The notes under the pieces: model-generated
What the model was told of the DNA's origin: nothing
The model's database searches: none
The model's input: only the letters and a program-made list of their open reading frames with translations
NCBI GenBank assembly: GCA_028751875.1
Contig: CM054145.1
Span: 2,881,064-2,945,063, forward strand
Length of the DNA: 64,000 nucleotides
Source of the DNA: Rapana venosa
Lineage: Eukaryota > Mollusca > Gastropoda > Neogastropoda > Muricidae
Direction: 5' to 3'
Shown: positions 35,847-48,500 of the stretch, piece by piece
How the letters are laid out: every line of letters starts with the position of its first letter
Position numbering within the stretch: the stretch's first letter is position 1
Made by a program: the position numbers and the translations under genes

Positions 35847-38800
35847 GTATATATGGATTGGTTTTATTCGTACATTTTGTCCTAAAACATTTGCAATGCA
35901 TTGGTATGTATGTTTATGACAGTATCATGTGTGTGTGTGTGTGTGTTTTCTTCAATTTTAAGTCTTCACAAAATAGTGATTCAACCATCCCCCTCCCAAT
36001 TCCTTGGCTGAAGCTCTGAGGTTCACCAGTGGTGAGATTTCGTTTTACCTACCATTAAGGTAGCTGCATTCTGACATTGAGGATGGATGATTTTAGACAT
36101 GAAATAAAAGAGCGGAGTATGATCCATCTCAGTGTGTGTACATGCATGTTTCAGATTGTATGTTTCAAGCTTGTATTTGTGCTAAGCTTGTACTTGTGGT
36201 AAGCTTGTATTTGTGCTATGTTTACTTGTGTATATGTATGTATGAGATTGTGTGTGTAGTGTGTGGGTGTATATATATATATATATGTATGTATGACATT
36301 AATTTGTGTGTGTGTGTGATCATGTACTTACTGTCATTTTAATTCAGTATGTGACAAATGTACACACATAATATCTGGTATATACACTTTTGTGTGTGTG
36401 TGTGTGTGTGGATGCGCATGCTAAATTTCATATTATGTTATACACACTCACACCCATATTGATGCGTGCCAGTTTTAAATTTAAGTGATGGTAGATGTAT
36501 ATTCTTAAACAGAAATTGTTTATATATGCATGTATATTCTTACACTAAAATTGTTTATATAGGCATTAGATAAGTTTTTATAAAAAAAAACTTAAGAAAA
36601 ACCTGTCATTTCATGTTAGACTTTACTTTGTGAATACAGCAGAGGATGAATTGACACAGCCAGTTTGTCTTGGACTTCTATCAAAAGAGAAGAGACAAGT
36701 GAATTTGCATTCAGCATGTTGGACTGGCTTCACCTTGCTGTTGTTGTTTATCTTTAGTTTTGTGGTTTTTTTGGTTTTGGTGGTTTCATTGTTGCTGCCA
36801 TTGTTTTTAATGCTTGGAGGGTGGCGTATTTGAGAATCAGCCATTAAAGTTCTTTTTTTGTTTCATTCAGCTTGTTTGAATTTTGTCAAAAGAGTGTTTT
36901 GTTGTTTGTTTGTTGTGGTTTTTTAAAGATTGAGATTACCGTTTGTTTGCATGCACTATGCTGGGTTTTGTCTGTTTTCTTTTCATTTGCTGAAATGAAT
37001 AGAGATTTGGAGAGCCATAGTCCAGACTAAACAAAACGTTTGTCTTTTTTCCTTTTTTTTAATAATTATTATTAAAAAAACAGGGTTAGAAAATAACAGC
37101 ATCCAATTTGAGATTACCCTGGTGGGAAATCATTTCAGTTGCTGCGATATTCAGTATTTTCTAAATTCTAAAGGCTTATTATAAATGATAGATAGCATTA
37201 TCCAGATTCCAGAATAAATTAACTCTGAATGGATTAAATACAAAATATATCTTTTAAAAATGTATCATTTGTGTTTGTTTTCAGAGACTCTCAGTATATC
37301 ATCTATTATTTGAATGTCGTGTGCTTACAGACTTATAGCAGAATGAAAGAGAGAGGATAGCAAAATGAACAAAGAGAGGATAGCAGAATGAACAAAGAGA
37401 GGATAGCAGAATGAACAAGAGAAAGGATTAGCAGAATGAACAAAGAGAAAGGATAGCAGAATGAACAAAGAGAGGATAGCAGAATGAACAGAGGATAGCA
37501 GAATGAACAGAGGATAGCAGAATGAACAAAGAAAGGATAGCAGAATGAACAAAGAGAGGATAGCAGAATGAACAGAGAAAGGATAGCAGAATGAACAGAG
37601 AAAGGATAGCAGAATGAACAAAGAGAGGACAGCAAAATGAACAGAGAAAGGATTGTGTCGATTGTAGTTAACTGAGAGTAGATCAAGTTGTTTTATCTGG
37701 GATGGCTAAGGGTGAGGGGTAGGGAAACAGTAAAATTATCTTTCTTCTAACTATGATGGTTTGATACTCTCACCACGATTCTCTTTAAAAACAGGAACAG
37801 ATTTTTGTTTGAATTCAGAGAAAAATTACTTCCCATGAGCACCTAAACCCCCACCCCAATCGGATGCTGGGGGCTCTTTCAGTATAAACAGCATCCCCGC
37901 TTTCTTCAAATCCTGTGCTAGAAATTACCCCCTTGTTTCTTTCTTTTTCCTAGCCTTTCTATTCTGTCTCCCTCCTAGTCCATTCTTCTGCTATTGCCAA
38001 GCAACTCTAACAACTATTTCCTGGCATTTTTCATAAGGATCTTCTCATCAGCTGCTTTGAAGTCTGAATGTGTCAGCTCAGGCTAGCGGGGAGACCTGTA
38101 GAATGACAAGCACAGAAGACCAGGCACTATGCATCCTTCCCAGTAAAGGAATGCAGAAGAAGAAGAACATCACAGTAGTCACTAGATTTTGTGCCCCAAA
38201 TTATCGTAAGATCATTGGATAATCATATAATATAGATACTCTGTCTCCTATGCTGTTTGTTGCCCCAGTTGTGTATGCTATTAGCTAAATTTGTTTTATT
38301 AGTTTTACAAAGGTCTGTGTGATTTTTTCCCTCTCTAATGAATTAATATCAGGAGTTTGGTTGATGTCAGGTGTCTCTCTCTGACATAGCATTGATTGCA
38401 GTGAATTGTCCAGGTTAAAATTTTTCTTTTATAGCATATTAGCTGAGGGGGTGGCATAGCCTAGTGCCGAGAGCTTTGTGTATATGATCTGAGTGTGTAT
38501 GGGTTTATTTTTCTTCCTCGGCTAGAGCTCCAAGGTTCACCAATGATGAGATATTGTGTATGCAACTGTTGGCCCATCGTTAAGGTAGCCACAATCCAAC
38601 TTCAGGGATGATGTCTAAACACAACACCAGCAAGCATGTGTGTCTGTAACAAGATTTTGTCATCTGCACGCAATAGACTACTCTTCCAAAAGTGGATGCG
38701 TGTGCAAGATGTTCTGTTAAGTTTATAGTCTCATCCAAAGAATTTTGGGGGAGTTCAGTTGGTAGGAAAAAATCCCCTCAAACAGGCGTCATGATGGTGG

Positions 38801-41800
38801 CTCAAACTTGTGCCATCAGATTGCGAGCTCAATGCTCTAACCTCCAGGCTACAATCCCCCACCCCACTCCCAAAGTGTAGATTTAATCAAGGATCTGCAA
38901 AGATGTCCATTTGAGATTGAACAAAAATACTAATGCTATTGGCTCGAAAGTCCTTCAGATGAGAGAATAAAACAGGGTACAGTGAGCTAGTGTGTACGTA
39001 GCACTTTGCACATATGTTCAAACCCTTGCCTGCCTTTTCATAGAAAAGTAGGCTGGGTGTGGCTGGTGGCATGGATGACATGAAAATGACAAGGCTATAC
39101 TTCCCATACAACCTGCAGAGGGAAGGGCTGTGCCAGGTTCAACTTGCCCCTGACATATGATCATCTGTTCCTGTAACCCCCGCCCGTTAGGGTTAGAGTT
39201 AGCGTTGGGGTCAAGTCATCACACAGCTTTTGTCTTTTTGCTCATTGACTAGAGCTCTGAGTCTGAGGCTCACCAATGGTGAGATTTTGCATATATTATA
39301 CTACTGTTTTTGCCCACCATGAAGGTAGCCACATTCCATCTTCAGGGATGTACGCTGGGTATGTTCGTGTTTCTGTAATCCACTGAATGCTGACATCGAT
39401 TATAGGATCTTTAACATGTACATTTGATCTTCTGTATGTGCATATACACAAAGGAAGGCACTAGCAGGTCTGCACTTGAAGTTGGCCTGAGAGATTGTAA
39501 AAATCCCCACCTTTAGTTCAGCAGATGCTGCTGAGATTCCAGTTCCTTTGTTATTTCAGAACAAAGAAATTCAGTTAGGTTACAAGCATGAACACACAAC
39601 TTCATAGACCCATGGGATTAAAGTCGAATGGTCTTAACCACTCGGCTATAATGGCCGTCAGTACACAATGACTCCTCAAGGAGTTCAGGAAGAAGTCCAG
39701 TGCAGTTTTGGAATGTCTCTGTCATTGTTTGCCATTGCTTTCAGTGGATTATTCACAACCACGAACCGGATGCAGAAAGTGTGGCAGCCATTGAAATCCA
39801 GAGGCTGTGGCGAGGGTATAGAGTGAGGTAATGTAGTACCCTTCTTACACATCAACATTGATTTCTGATAGTATGTTTTTCCTCTGTGTGTGTGTGTGCG
39901 GCAAGGGTATAGAGTGAGGTAATGTACCCTTCCTATGCATCAACATTGATTTCTGATCATATGTTTTACCTGTGTGTGTGTGTGTGTGTGTGAGTGCAGA
40001 TTGTGTGTGTGTGTGTACATCTGTCTGCCTCTGAATAATAATAATAAATGGAATTTATATAGCACTCCATCTTGTAAAAACAAATCATGGCGCACATCTA
40101 TATAAATTCCATACATTATTATTATTATTAAACAATGTATCTTCCACAATTCTATATATTACTCACCTGCCTCACCTGTTGGCATCACCGAGTACAATGT
40201 TAGTTAGTCACCACACCCAATGACACCGACAGGATCCTCCTTCCTTCTCCAGGTGCTCCTCCAGTCTTCACTGTACTGCCCTGCTGACTTCATGGATTCT
40301 CATGTCACAGGATTTGGTGATGTTGCCGATGAGAGAAGCTGGTGGTCTGCCTTTCTTTCTTTTCTTGCCTTCCAGTCTGTAACTCAAGGCACTAACCCCT
40401 GAACCGAAGCAGTTGGTTGTAATAGAAATCTTTCTCATTTTGAGGCATATTGTCTTCTTGACCGTTGATTAATGTTTTGCCGTATTCATGCCATCTTTTT
40501 AGGATGTCTGCTGGCTCACTTAGGGTGATTCTGTCTGAGGTATTGATGAAGCACTGATTTTTGGATTGAAACTTGTTTTGTTGGGCTGATCTGATCTGTT
40601 GAAAGAATTCTCTTGATTTTCCTTTTCCGTTGTGTTCATTTATCTTTGTGCATTCTTGTTGAATCCAGTTTTTCTGGTCTCTTCGAATCTTGCTCTTAGT
40701 TTCTCTCTTTAATTGTGAGTATTCTTCTCTTTCACCTAATTTGAAGGCTTTGTTGGTTTTTTCCCCCCTGGGCTGATCCTAATACCCCATCACTCATACA
40801 TGGTTTTGATTTCTTTTGGGTTTTTTCTTTGTAGTTTTTGTTCTGCTGTGTCATCATAGATATTTTTATCATGTCAGTACAATTTTTTTTCTGGCAACTT
40901 ATCATTTCTCACCCATGTCTCTTGCAACTGTGAAAAACTATTACTTGTAATTTGGAAACATGTGGCAAAGTCTTAATCTTCAAGTTTTTCATTGTCAAAT
41001 TATGGGGATGGTCTATTTTCTGTATTTTTCTTAGCTCTAAGTCTTATCTTCACTAATGTACATACATGCATTACATATCTACATATCAGAAAAACAATTT
41101 CAATCAAAATTCTTGCATATCAAAGCCAAGCCAAGTCAAGTCAAGTAACAAATGCTTTTATCATCCAATGAAAAGAACAATTACAGAGTAAAACACTGAG
41201 AGGCACAAGAATATGGTAAAGATCAAAAGCTTTTTTTCCCCATGAAGCTATCGCTCTAGGAACAAAAATAACTTCATCACTAATATTTAACAGCAACATC
41301 ATTACAACATCCTTAACAATAAAAATGTTTTTAAAAAAAATCACAAATTACAAGTGTGATTACTACTGTTGGGACGGGATAGCTCAGTGGTCAGAGCACT
41401 TGCTCTCCCCAAGCTAGTGTTGAGCATGGTTGCTTTGCGGATAAGTAGCCATTAATGTGCCTTGGCTTCTGCACAGTCCCCCCAGCTGTAAATGGGTACC
41501 TGCCTCTTTAGGGTCAGGGAAGGTAAAGCAGCGAGGGAGAGGAGATGGGCGCTGCCCTCAATATGCTGGCCACCACAAGAATTTGAGGTCTGACATCTCT
41601 CTCCCCAGCAACTGCAGGCTGTAGAACACCCCATCCTAACATTCCAAAAGGAAAACTGAAGCGTGTGTGCTCCTTCAACCGTTCCCTTCTGTGCAGGTGT
41701 AAACTGGGAGTGCTGGTGGAAAAGCTGATTGAAGACATACAGAATGCGGCAGAGATCTCTTTCTCACCGATAGTGGACCAAGTCGACGCCCCCTGCCCAA

Positions 41801-44800
41801 GAAAGAAACCCTCAGGGGCATGCAAGGCAAGGCAAAGCTATCTGTTTCAACATAAAGACCCCAAGTGCCTTCTTCTTTTTTTTTTTCATGTCCATTCCCC
41901 ATACTTCTTAGGGAATGATATGTGATGCTCCACCACGTAATAATTCGTATTGCACCGGAGGTCAATTGTTAGTTGTTAACATGTTGTTAATCTGCAATGA
42001 ATAAGCTACTCAATACAGAAAACAGATTGTAAATCAGACACTTCTATGAAAAGTTATTACAAACTGAAATGGTAGACTGCAGAAAGTGGCAAAATGAGAA
42101 ATGGACAAGTTTTACATCGTAATCAGTGGTCAGATAGAGGGCTTGGGTGTTTTTAAATGCATTTTTAAAGCAAAAGGAAGCAAATTACACCTTACTACTT
42201 CATTACAAGGTAGAAAAATGGCTGTAGTTTTATAATCAGTCTCAAAATCAACAACCTGACCCCCACCTGCCTAAAATGGCTCCTAGCGGAAAAGTGGGTC
42301 AGGTGCTAAGAGATTCATTTCCTGGTGAAGCGTCACATATCATAATGAAATAAATGAGACATAGTAACATAAAGTTTGGATGAAAGAAAACATACTATTT
42401 TTTTCCCTCCTCCTCATCGTCAACATAAACTGTCACTTTTTCCTATACTGTTCTTTTATTGGAAGATAAAATCAGACTTTTGAGTCTTTCATAACTTTTC
42501 CATATGAAACAGTATGGAGGCTTGGGGAGTGGGGGGGGGGGGGGGGGGGGGACTTTTGAATTAAATTTTTTATTGAGGAAAAAGATTAATCACACATGAT
42601 GGCTTTTAAAAGTTTTTTCAATATTATTTCTACATCCAACCCTCAGTCTAGGAAAAATTATAATAATACAAAAACCAAACCAACATATAAATAAAGACCT
42701 GAGATAAAAACAGTACTATCAAAACAAAAACATGACAATACAGAAATCAGTTCAGTTTTAAAATTTTTTATTTTCAAGGGTAAGAAAATCCCTGAACATG
42801 TCTTCAAAATGACTTCTTCCAAACACAAGACGAAGAAAATGAGCAATTAGACAACACACATTTTCAGAGAACAATGTCCAGAGTAACAAAGGCGGACGAG
42901 AAAGAGAGAGTTTTCAAAAACCAAGTGAGGGAGACAGGACGTAAGCAGAGAGATGTAATAGTTGAGGACGGACAGGGGGTAAGCACACACAAAGAGACAG
43001 AGAGGGAGAGAGAGAGAGGGAGGGAGAGTATAAAAGAGTAATAGTTGAGGACAGGGGGTACGCAGAGAGACAGAAAGACAGAGAGACTACAAGTGTAATA
43101 GTTAAGGACATTTTGTTTGTCGAGTGATCAGAAATTAAGTAAACAAATTCCCAAAGTCGGAATGCAGCTACCTTTATGGTGGGTAAAAGCAGCTGCATAC
43201 GCTCTTAAGTCTTCGACAGCAGGCTACATCACAGTGTTTATACATTCTCCAAAATGAACATTCACTTTATATTGTCTAAAAGTCCTTGATTTAGGTTGGG
43301 CAAGTTTTTATAGTCATGGTGAATGCATTGCACACTCCAAAACATTTAGTCGTGGCATTTTGAGTCCTCAAAATTTCACACACATTAACATAGACACACT
43401 CCCTCTCTCTCTCTATCTTATACATAATTTATGTACATACTCACACACAATGCATGCACATACAAAGACAGTAGGCACCAATATACACCTTCCAATAAAC
43501 ACACTCACACATTTCCATTTCACTATCATATACGCTCACAATGGCAGTCACAAAAACTTGCACACACACACATTTTTGGAGATCTTGTCTTGCAACTCAT
43601 CTCCGCTAGTTGAAAGAAGGGATGAAACACCAGACTAGAACCGAACCCTCTACTTCCACAGGAGCGGTCGACCAGGACCCTTTCAGAGACACCTTCTCGA
43701 CAACTGCCCCCCCAGCACACCGATGCAAAGAGGTCTGACGACATCAGCCACAAATGTGCTAGGCGAGGCAAAAGGCTAACCAAAGACTTTTCAGGGTCTA
43801 TCTCTATATCCTTTGACCAAAGGTCGGAGAGGAGATTCCCCATACTCTGTGACCCCTTGAGACAGATCCCCAGGTTTTTGAGGCCGTGGACACAGATCAT
43901 CGACAGGAGCAGGTTCAGGCAGCCTCGCCAGAGCAGCGGGCAGAAGAGGAAGAGCAGGAGAGAGAGCAGGAAGGAGGAGGAAACCAGCACAGAGAGTGCA
44001 CCGAGTGACGAGATCGCTATTCCTGCAAAGCTGTTGAAAATGACAAAGGTGAGAGAGAGACAGAGAGAGAGAGAGAGAATGTGTGTGTGTGTTGTATTTT
44101 CTTGTCTTTGTTTGTCATTTTGGTTGTGTGGAGTATGCTCTGGTAGCAGAATCTTGATTTTGTCTGTACATAATTATCGAGACTCGGACAACTTTATTCT
44201 CTCAAATGAATGCAGGCTGGCATGCACACACACATGAATGCGCGTGCACACACACACTCATACACACATGTAGCAAGACAACCTTGTGGGATTATATGGA
44301 GGCATTTTTGTTTTTTGTTTGGTTTTGTTGACAGTGGATGCATGTACAACACATGTATAACAACTCCCTACCCTCCTCCCCTACTGCCAACACACATACC
44401 CACTACCCCCCCCCCCCCTCCCCCACTAACCATCACATACACCTTTGTGTATTCCTCCTATTTTGTGGGGGGGGGACAACTGTTTATACTTTTTGTGGTC
44501 TATTATCATTTATTGTGAATCAATATTCAACAGGAGAACACCTACACACACCCCACCTCACTCTCTTTTATCCTTTGGATGAGACTATAAACCGAGGCCT
44601 CATGTGCAAACGCACGCAGAACATCTTGCGCACATGTTAAATCCTGTTCTGCTTTTTGAAAGAGTAGGCCATTGTGTGCCGGTGGGAACAGATGATAAAA
44701 TTTACAAAACTGCATACACATGGGTACTGGATATAAAAAAGTACAGGAGTGCTTATTCCATTATCCTCGATATAAAAGAATTAAAAAAATACACACACAC

Positions 44801-45508
44801 ATGTAGCAAGACAACCTTGTGGTTTAGGGTGTTTTGTTGTTGTTGAAAGTGAATGCATGTACAACACATTATATACCCTCCCCCCCCTCCAAACACATAC
44901 CCTCACATAATGACATACGCACAAGTGTTCTTTTTATTTGTCTTACTTTTTTGTGGTCTATCATCATTTCTTGTGAATCAAAATTCAACAGGAGAATACA
45001 TATACACACACAGAGAGAAATCTTGCGCACACATTAAAACCCGTTCCGCTTTTCAGAAGAGTAGGCCATTGTGTGCCGATGGAAACAGATGACAAACTTC
45101 ACAAAACTGCATACACACGGGGACTGGATGAAAAAAAGCACATGACTGCTTATTCCATTATCCTCGAAATAAAAGAGTAAAAATAAAATATATGTGTGTG
45201 TTAAAACTGTTAATTATTGTTGGTTGCATGTGTGGGAGTGGATCGAATGCACGCGCTTTGATTTGTTTTTGCAAGATATAGCGCTATATAAATTCCATTT
45301 ATTATTATGATGATGATATTATGATAGCAAGACCCCTGTATAATTGTCTGTGCTTTGTTGTGAACAGAAGAGTGCAACTCGCCTGGCTCTAGAGGCCTCC
45401 TACGATCGCTATGTGCAGAAATCGCTGGAGAGGGGGGAGTCCTCCACTAGCATGATGCAGTAAGAGAGGGAGAGAGAGAGAGAGGGAGGGAGGGAGAGAG
45501 AGAGGGGG

Positions 45509-45540
<32 letters not shown>

Positions 45541-48500
45541 GGGGGGGAGGGAGGGGGGAGAGAGAGAGAATGACACAGGTGTATTGTGTTAAGCAGATAT
45601 GCTCATTCACAAGAGGACAGTGGGGTGGGGACAAGCGAGAGAGAGAGAAACTTTTATTTCAAGGATAATGAATAAGCAGCCATATGCTTTTTTACATCCA
45701 GTCCCAGAGAGAGGGAGAGAGAATGAAGGCATCGATGTGTGCATGCTTGTTGAGTCAACTGGGGAGAATAGTACACGCGTGTGCATACCGTGACTGTGTA
45801 ATGATATTGATAATGATACCAGTTTTTGCAAGCCATCTGGCTGAAATGAACAGGCTATTATAAGCATGATTATATACACTACTATAGGCATTGAATATGT
45901 GTGGAGTGAATAAGGTTACATAAGACTTTTAGTGCAAAATATATATACATGATGGGGGGTGGGGAGGGACCATGCTTTTGGTATTAGCTTTTGCTTGTGT
46001 ATATATATATATATGTTTTGTAGTTATGTGTTATGAACATGTGCTGTGTGTGAGGTGGTTGTGCAATTGGCATGTGCTCATGTGGATGTCTTCATGCTTG
46101 TAAGTTTTGGTGCCTGCCTATCATTCCTGTTGACTGTTCAGTTTCTTTTCCCAGTAGATATCACTGCATAGGCTACGACTGTAATTTGCCTTTACAACCT
46201 TTCAGCATTCCTTGCTGTTGTTATTATTGCATTTTTATGCTAAGATTTGTTTTGATACATATGTATGGTTGCAAGTATAGATCATAAGGCATGGCTTGAA
46301 GTCTTTCACCTTACGTATTAAAAACCCTTCCTTCATTCTGCTGACAACGTTTCAGATTCATGGAATACTGCGCCTACAAAATCCAGATCTGGTGGCTGAT
46401 GAAACATCGGGCATTCTTGCGAGAGCGCTTCATCCAGCGGCTTCAGGAGCTGCAGAACAAAGCCGCCAAGGACTCGGCGGCAGTGGTGGAAGCCATGATT
46501 AACGAATCTGCCGAGCTTGTGAAGAAAACACGCTCCAGACCAACCACAGAGAGGGACGCTGCCATCTGTATTCAACGAGCCTGGAGAAGGCACATTGTGA
46601 GTCCCCACAGCTGTCAGTGATCCCCCCCACCCATCACTCTCAGCTGCTGTCCATCCCAGCCCAGCTGGTGCTAATTATTACAGCAGCAACTGACCACACA
46701 TGAACTTGGTAAAAGGAAGGGGTGCTGTCATTTTAGCACTGGGCCCTGGACCCTTGACTGAGCTATGCTGGATTTGCGCGCTGTGGTCCTTTTCTTCAAC
46801 TCTTTTATTTTCTTCTCCTTTTTTGTTAGTACAACAAATTCAAGGAATTCTGCTATGTGAATATGGCCAATTATGTCATTCATTTTGGTTATGAATATTT
46901 TTTCCTGCTTCATGCAAGAGCAATGCTATAGTGTAGTTTACAGTGACAGCAGATAGCATGAAATTCAGGCTACTGTCCCTGAGGAAAAAACATGTCGCCA
47001 TGGGCAGTGTTGCTAATTTGGGGATTGGGGGGGGGTTAGGTGGGAGTGGAGGATATTTGGTCAGATTGAATTGGGACTTCACTCTAGAGTGAGAATAGGT
47101 AAAGTCCAAATAATGGAAATGGAAGGGAAACACACACTTGGAGAAGCAAAAACAGAAATTGGATGGAGAAGAGGTAAACAGCTGAAAGTCTTTTATTTAT
47201 TTATTCTTTTATTTTGAGGATAATGGAATTAGCACTCATGTGCATTGTTTCATCCAGTCCCCATGTATATGCAGTGTTGTAAATTTTTATCATCCTTTTC
47301 CACCAGCACACAATGGCCTACTCTGAAAAGCGGAACAGGTTTTAACATATGTGCAAGATGTTCTGCATGCATTTGCACATGGGACCCCGGTTTATAGTCT
47401 CATCCAAAGGACTTTTGGGGAGAGTGGAGTCTGCACTGATGTTAACTCCAGAGGAAAAATCTTGAACAAGATTCGAACCTGGGTCAGCAGATCAAGAATA
47501 CATCATTCTAACCACCAGGCTATCCCGTCCCCTTCAAAGAAGAAGCCCCCTTCTAACCAATGTTTCGGCCTTTCCCTTCTGACACTGTAGGAATGACTGG
47601 GCTACATCCAGACCATGATCTCTGGAACACTACTGTTAGCCTACAGGTCTGCTAATGATAAAAGGAGAACAAAAGTATATCAACCCTGCGAAGAAAACTA
47701 TGCTGACTCTGTGTGTGTGTGTGTGTGATGATGATGATGATAAAAGGATAATGTACATCAACCCTGAAAAGAAAACCATGCTGACTCTGTGTGTGTGTGA
47801 TGATGGTGATAAAGGAAATGTAATCATCTGAAAGAAACCATGCTGCTTGTGGTAGTTGATGATAAAAGGATAATGTACATCAATCTGAAAAAAAAACCAT
47901 GCTGACTCTGTGTGTCTGTGTGTGTGTAGGACATACAGGTGTACCGCTACTACAGAGACCTGATCAACTTCAAAACGCGCGGCAACCCAGCCATCATGCT
48001 ACGCTGCATCAATCCTAACGAAGCCAGACTGTTGGACGCTGCGTCGGGAACATCTGTTCGATTTCGACTGGCTGGTGTAAGGTTTCGGTCATTGATCCTT
48101 TCTTTGTTTACCATCGCAGTCTGTGCATGTCGATATTTTGTAAGGCAGAGTGACAAGTCACTTACAGTGATAGGTGTTGATGCCTGTGATAAGAAACGAA
48201 CGCAGTGTAGAGTGAAACTTATCTAATCACAAACTGTTCACCTCAGGTACAACCTACGTCTAAGCCAGTGTGAGCTGGCTGGCTACAGCTCATAACCTTG
48301 TCTACAGGCAGAATCCACACGTGTAAATCTAATGGCAGCTTGTTCCACAATTTGACAGGATTGTTTTTAAGTTCAAAATGTCAGCAACACACAGAATCAC
48401 AATGTGTGCATTTGTTGACGTAATTGCAGCTTCCCATGAATCGTTTTCCACTTCAAAACCTTATGTTGATACAGAATGTAAACTTGCACATTGAAAATAC

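Larger units (their letters stand above)
44262..45185 (+). repeat. Tandem duplication of about 400-530 bp in MFI intron 5
   Basis: catgtagcaagacaaccttg, gaatgcatgtacaacaca, tttgtggtctatcatcattt-like and ttcaacaggagaa recur in order at 44264-44540 and 44800-44995. Each is followed by a SINE-1 copy. Confidence 0.78.

Noticed and set aside
37325..37686. Regular repeats suggesting a CRISPR-like array or repetitive protein
   Set aside because: Units are contiguous with no unique spacers, the context is an animal intron, and the frames only reflect the repeat.
43526..43990. 154-residue minus-strand frame
   Set aside because: Antisense shadow over MFI exon 5 and flanking intron; no family resemblance.
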